This document shows positions 20,686 through 20,716 of a DNA stretch of 20,716 nucleotides, in pieces. A program made the position numbers and the translations under genes. Each line of letters opens with the position of its first letter. Position 1 is the stretch's first letter. The DNA comes from Nitrospinota bacterium (GTDB lineage: Bacteria; Nitrospinota; Nitrospinia; JACRGO01), in the NCBI GenBank assembly GCA_016212295.1, contig JACRGO010000215.1, positions 1 to 20,716 on the forward strand, written 5' to 3'. A model generated the notes under the pieces. That model was not told the DNA's origin and did not search any database. It saw only the letters and a program-made list of their open reading frames with translations.

Positions 20686-20716
20686 TAAAAATAAATTTTC
20701 AGCCGCCGCGGACATG

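Noticed and set aside
20700-20716. The final GCGGACATG of the window as another copy of the uvrA-leader arm
   Set aside because: Only nine bases match before the window ends, which is too short to separate from chance.

Overview
The window looks like chromosomal DNA from a flagellated, Gram-negative bacterium of moderate GC content. It encodes KDO-8-phosphate synthase (lipopolysaccharide), a MotA/MotB stator with a peptidoglycan-binding MotB, two PilZ c-di-GMP-receptor proteins, several two-component proteins, UvrA and ProB. SpoVG and a DUF4254-type protein in a KDO context would fit a deep-branching lineage of the Desulfobacterota/Nitrospinota kind, but the sequence does not settle the phylum. 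There is no sign of a prophage, CRISPR array, rRNA or tRNA gene.

Layout. 1-145: a dispersed GC-rich repeat. 157-1085: a ThiE/TenI-like protein (+) and a small membrane protein (-). 1541-6578 (+): a motility and signalling block of a soluble histidine kinase, an acidic single-pass membrane protein, a PilZ protein, MotA and MotB. 6811-8312 (-): a stand-alone receiver protein and KdsA. 8478-9223 (+): SpoVG and a tandem-duplicated DUF4254-like protein. 9578-10219 (+): a toxin-antitoxin pair behind a promoter region rich in palindromes. 10229-10897 (-): a YcgR-like PilZ protein. 11019-13195 (+): a ZIP metal transporter and glutamate 5-kinase. 13201-17217 (-): UvrA and an unusual double-receiver protein with a C-terminal membrane anchor. 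17556-18260 (+): a YiiM-like MOSC protein. 18292-20685: decaying sequence, with a RAYT transposase remnant, a 5'-truncated nitroreductase, a multiply frameshifted TPR gene and a second copy of the terminal repeat.

The coherent functional theme is motor control. A phosphosignalling kinase, a membrane protein of unknown function and a c-di-GMP receptor sit directly upstream of the stator genes, with a YcgR-like brake and two orphan receiver proteins elsewhere in the window. The 1541-5725 genes are tightly spaced in two groups (8-10 bp gaps) broken by a 30-bp perfect inverted repeat.

The second theme is intergenic repeats. Nearly every intergenic gap holds a palindromic or inverted-repeat element, from at least six sequence families. 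Some have related copies within the window: both ends plus 17379-17482; 9215-9333 plus 18292-18461 plus 5734-5775. The two window ends carry the same element in opposite orientation. This could be an assembly contig broken at repeats, or a segment able to invert. I found no convincing new multi-gene system. The best candidates for new biology are the tail-anchored double-receiver protein, the interleaved inverted repeats upstream of uvrA, the duplicated DUF4254 protein, and the kinase/acidic-membrane/PilZ/MotAB cluster.
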